From NCBI GenBank assembly GCA_001829415.1, contig MIBE01000003.1:3765-67764 (forward strand): 64,000 nucleotides of DNA, written 5' to 3'. A program made the translations under genes and the position numbers. Below the pieces are notes generated by a model. The model saw only the letters and a list, made by a program, of their open reading frames with translations. It was not told where the DNA came from and did no database searches. The stretch is from Spirochaetes bacterium GWF1_51_8. Its GTDB lineage: Bacteria; Spirochaetota; Brevinematia; Brevinematales; GWF1-51-8. Of the stretch, positions 60,807-64,000 are shown piece by piece; position 1 is the first letter of the stretch; each line of letters starts with the position of its first letter.

Positions 60807-62351
60807 TTACTGGAGCGCCACGTTCAGCGCTTTTATCAGCCCCCGCCTGTCGATAATAGTCAGGTTCTTGTTCTTCTGTGCGATAGTCAGCGCGTCTTCC
60901 TTGAACCGCGACGTGATCATCACGACTGTGTTCACGATGTTCATCGACTTCGCCGTCCCGAGCGCGTTTAAAAGAACGAAGCCCGAGACGTCGTCGTTAT
61001 GCCGTTTGATAATGACGAGATAGTCCAGACTGTTCTTCCGCGCGACAAACCCCGAGGCTTTGCCGTCGGTAAAGTCCGAGTCGTATTTTAACGTGATCTC
61101 TTTCTGGATCGTGAAGCCCATGAACTTCAGGATCTCACGGGACACCTCACGGAACCGTTTGATATTGAGCTGCTTGAACTGCTCGATCCGCGAGCTGGTG
61201 GCATTGGGATCGGCCTTCATCTCGCCGACATTCCGCGTAACTGTTTTTTCAAGGGTGTCGATATCGAAAAACTTCTTCGAGACGATATCGCGTGTCGGGA
61301 TCACGTCGCGTGTCGTGAGCCCGGGCATCAGCATCCAGCGTTCGGTCAGCCTCGCCATAACATCGTCGCTCAACTGTCCCGAGGTCAGTTCCTTCACGTC
61401 TTTATAGAAAAAGTCGAATTGCTTGAGGTCGTTCCATGTCGAGACGCCTTTCTCGGGCTTTCCGTCCTTGACATACGCCATACCGAGGTTGTAGAGAATG
61501 TTCTTCTTGTACTCCATTGCCTTGGGGTCGTCCACTGTATCGGTTTCCTGACGCGCGAGTTCGAGCGCGGTCACTGCGTCCTCGATCAGCCCAAGCCCCT
61601 TATAGCATTCGCCCATCAGGATGAACGACTTCGTCTTTTCCTCGAACGTCAGCGTTCCCCGGGTGGCGTTTTTCAGATGGCGGATAGCGTTCATGAAGTC
61701 CTTATTCTCCTTGAACAGCGCGGCGATGTAGAGATCGAGCTGGGGGATTTGCGATATTTTCTTGGCGATAGAGAACTCGCGGATCGCGATATCACGCCTG
61801 TTTGCCTCGGTCGCGACAAGCCCGGTGTAGAAATGGGCCTCGTAGTTCATCGGCTCCTGCCCCACCGCGCGCGACATGAAATCGAGCGCCTTCTCGAACT
61901 TCCGCTGGGACGCGTAGATCATCCCGATGTTGTAGCAGACTTCCGCGTCCTGCGGGTTTGTCATAAAACTGTTGTAGAGCGAAAGGAAGGCCTTGGGATA
62001 GTTCTTCAGGTGGAAATAGCTGATGCCGGAGTACTTATTGACATTGTAGACTTCTTTTAACGGGAGATCTTTTTCGTTCTTCAGCGCGATCTCGTACTCG
62101 ACCACCGCGCGTTGGTAGTTTTCGGTGCGGAAGAAGACATATGCCAGCATCGCATGATAGATCGGGTTGAACTCGTTCTTCAGGATAAGCTGGTTGTACA
62201 CCTCGGTCGCCCCGTCGAAATCCCCGGTCTCGATCATCCGGTTTGCTTTTTCAAGCAGGTTGGTTTTGTCCTTGAGAATATTCGCGATGGCGAGATAGAG
62301 AATCACGCCGATCGCGACAACAGCAAGGATATAAAGATAGCTGAATTCCAT
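60807..62351 (-). CDS. Membrane-anchored TPR protein with C-terminal Mrr/restriction-endonuclease-like domain
   Basis: N-terminal TM helix (YILAVVAIGVILYLAIANIL), TPRs, C-terminal YLVIIKRHNDDVSGFVLLNALGTAKSMNIVNTVVMITSRFKEDALTIAQKNKNLTIIDRRGLIKAL (Mrr-like pattern). Confidence 0.75.
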   Translation of the reverse strand: MEFSYLYILAVVAIGVILYLAIANILKDKTNLLEKANRMIETGDFDGATEVYNQLILKNEFNPIYHAMLAYVFFRTENYQRAVVEYEIALKNEKDLPLKEVYNVNKYSGISYFHLKNYPKAFLSLYNSFMTNPQDAEVCYNIGMIYASQRKFEKALDFMSRAVGQEPMNYEAHFYTGLVATEANRRDIAIREFSIAKKISQIPQLDLYIAALFKENKDFMNAIRHLKNATRGTLTFEEKTKSFILMGECYKGLGLIEDAVTALELARQETDTVDDPKAMEYKKNILYNLGMAYVKDGKPEKGVSTWNDLKQFDFFYKDVKELTSGQLSDDVMARLTERWMLMPGLTTRDVIPTRDIVSKKFFDIDTLEKTVTRNVGEMKADPNATSSRIEQFKQLNIKRFREVSREILKFMGFTIQKEITLKYDSDFTDGKASGFVARKNSLDYLVIIKRHNDDVSGFVLLNALGTAKSMNIVNTVVMITSRFKEDALTIAQKNKNLTIIDRRGLIKALNVALQ

Positions 62352-62365
62352 TTATACTCCTAAAA

Positions 62366-64000
62366 CTAAGACAGGAGATGCCCGATTTCGTCACATAAGT
62401 ATAATGCGATTTTATCATTTTTTTCCACTATATTGCGTGCTTCATCCGTCAATGGGATAGTAGAGATCAGTACGGCGTTTTCGGCGCCGTATTGCGGGAG
62501 CGCGCCGAGGAGATTCATGATCGTGATAAATCCTATGGGCTCACGCCATCTGCGCATACAGATAAGCGCTTTCGATTTTTTTATCCTGTCCTCGCAGTAG
62601 AGGTCGAAGCCCTGACCCTCGGAGTAGGCCACCTGGTCGATCTTGATCGTATCGCTGAGCACCCTGTAACCCAGCCGTTCGGCGATCTCCTTACCGAAAA
62701 GGAGATACGACGGGAAGTCCATGTCCTTCATCGACTGGCAGGGGTCCTTCGGGTCGATCCCGAGCGCTTTCAGACTGCGCGCGGCATTTAGCGGTTTTGC
62801 CTGAATCGTCTTGAATTTATCCTTCATTTCCTTCATGGTTTCTTCGGAGTATTTATCGAGAATCACTGTCGGGTCGAATGTCATCGAAACCTTCGGACCC
62901 CAAAGCTGCCAGATATTGTCCACCGCGAGGAATCGGGTTTCGAAATCGACATAGATCTGGTCGAGCTGTTTCTTCGCGTCCTTCGCGTTAGCCTCGAGGA
63001 TCGAATAGGAAACATCGAAACGCTTCGGGTCTCCGGTTTCGGCGATTTTTTCCTTTTCCTTCTTATACTTATCCATCGTGGTGAGGAGTTCGAAGATGAG
63101 GCTGTGTTTCTCCTTCACTTTGTTCTGTTCTTCCACGTTCATCCCGGTCATATCAACATTGATATCGAGAACGGAGTTTAGTTTTTCGAGCGCGAGATCG
63201 TAATATCCCTGCTTCATCCGCATCAGGATATACAGCATCGCGGTCTCTTCCCGCCATGCCGGATTCTCCTCGCTGGTTAGGATGCCTTCCAGTTTCTTAT
63301 GGAGTTCCTTCGCGACTTCGTAATTCTTGTCGAGCATATACGCCATCGTCAGCATTTTCAGCGCGAAATACATCTGGGGAAGAGAGAGGATTATTTTCTC
63401 GGAATTCACGACCTCCTCGATCATTTCCCGCGAACGGGCGTAGGTTCCGGTTTTAAGGTACAGATACGCGAGCAGGTATTTCAGTTCCATGTCCTGATTG
63501 GCCAGAATGTGCACTTTTTCGAGAAGGCTGAGGGAATCGTTGAGGTTATCCACCATCATCAGGCAGAAACCGTATTTTTTTTGGAAATCGGTGTTTTCCG
63601 GCATAGCGGGAAGACCTTTTTCATAGTAGGGGAGAGCCCGGTAAAACTGTTTCTGCGAGAAAAGGATGTCCGCGATATTCGCGATCACGTCTTTATGGGT
63701 AGAAAGGAGCTGATATGCCTGGATCAGATAATCGAGGGCTTCTTTATCGCGGTCGACCTTGCGGTAAAGCAATCCGGTACGCTTGAGGAGTTCGAACTTG
63801 CTGAAAAGCGTCGATTCTTTATTGATTCCAAGAATCCGGGTGTAGTATCCGATCGCTTCGAGATTGTTGTCTTTTTCTTCGTTGATATTCCCGAGGTGCC
63901 AAAGGGTATCTACGTCTTCGGGATTCTTCCTGAGAGAATCCATGAATATAGCCAGAGCGACATCCAGATTCCCGTCCTCGTACGCCTTTTCTGCTTCTTT
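62366..64000 (-). CDS. TPR protein with C-terminal Mrr-like domain (5' end outside window)
   Basis: TPRs, C-terminal GQGFDLYCEDRIKKSKALICMRRWREPIGFITIMNLLGALPQYGAENAVLISTIPLTDEAR. The frame stays open upstream of the listed Met to the window edge. Confidence 0.72.
   Translation of the reverse strand, partial: KEAEKAYEDGNLDVALAIFMDSLRKNPEDVDTLWHLGNINEEKDNNLEAIGYYTRILGINKESTLFSKFELLKRTGLLYRKVDRDKEALDYLIQAYQLLSTHKDVIANIADILFSQKQFYRALPYYEKGLPAMPENTDFQKKYGFCLMMVDNLNDSLSLLEKVHILANQDMELKYLLAYLYLKTGTYARSREMIEEVVNSEKIILSLPQMYFALKMLTMAYMLDKNYEVAKELHKKLEGILTSEENPAWREETAMLYILMRMKQGYYDLALEKLNSVLDINVDMTGMNVEEQNKVKEKHSLIFELLTTMDKYKKEKEKIAETGDPKRFDVSYSILEANAKDAKKQLDQIYVDFETRFLAVDNIWQLWGPKVSMTFDPTVILDKYSEETMKEMKDKFKTIQAKPLNAARSLKALGIDPKDPCQSMKDMDFPSYLLFGKEIAERLGYRVLSDTIKIDQVAYSEGQGFDLYCEDRIKKSKALICMRRWREPIGFITIMNLLGALPQYGAENAVLISTIPLTDEARNIVEKNDKIALYLCDEIGHLLS

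Noticed and set aside
60807-62351. Functional type IV restriction enzyme
   Set aside because: The Mrr-like domain seems to lack a full catalytic set and is attached to a membrane-anchored TPR protein.

Overview
This 64 kb window reads as chromosomal DNA from an uncultured or uncharacterised spirochaete-like bacterium. The main lineage evidence is a FlaB-type flagellin at 10332-11204 with the spirochaetal N-terminus [15 protein letters not shown]. Coding density is high. The GC-moderate backbone is interrupted by small AT-rich accessory patches: 11.7-12.5 kb, a Fic gene at 25.0-26.4 kb, and a PIN toxin/antitoxin pair at 35.7-36.3 kb. Main content: (i) many signalling proteins, including three SpoIIE/PP2C phosphatases (one in a 1727-aa kinase-AAA-TPR-GAF-phosphatase polypeptide), two PAS hybrid histidine kinases, an HD-GYP protein and a sigma-70 factor; (ii) a redox block with glutamate dehydrogenase, NfnAB-like transhydrogenase and a four-subunit sulfhydrogenase-type NiFe hydrogenase followed by a maturation protease and a HypC-HydE-like radical SAM fusion; (iii) pabB/pabC, acpS, ruvA, a DEAD-box helicase, an AddA-like helicase-nuclease and a GH13 enzyme; (iv) membrane-anchored TPR proteins ending in apparently degenerate Mrr-like domains; (v) a secreted caspase-fold protein and several lipoproteins. 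Outside genes there are two dispersed palindromic repeat families, called R1 and R2 here. R1 copies are flanked by direct repeats. One copy sits in the loop of an intrinsic terminator that can be reconstructed by removing the insert. The strongest candidates for follow-up are the HypC-HydE fusion, the R1/R2 modular repeats, the TPR/Mrr-like family and the structured gdhA leader. All calls come from reading the sequence and supplied translations; no database search was run.
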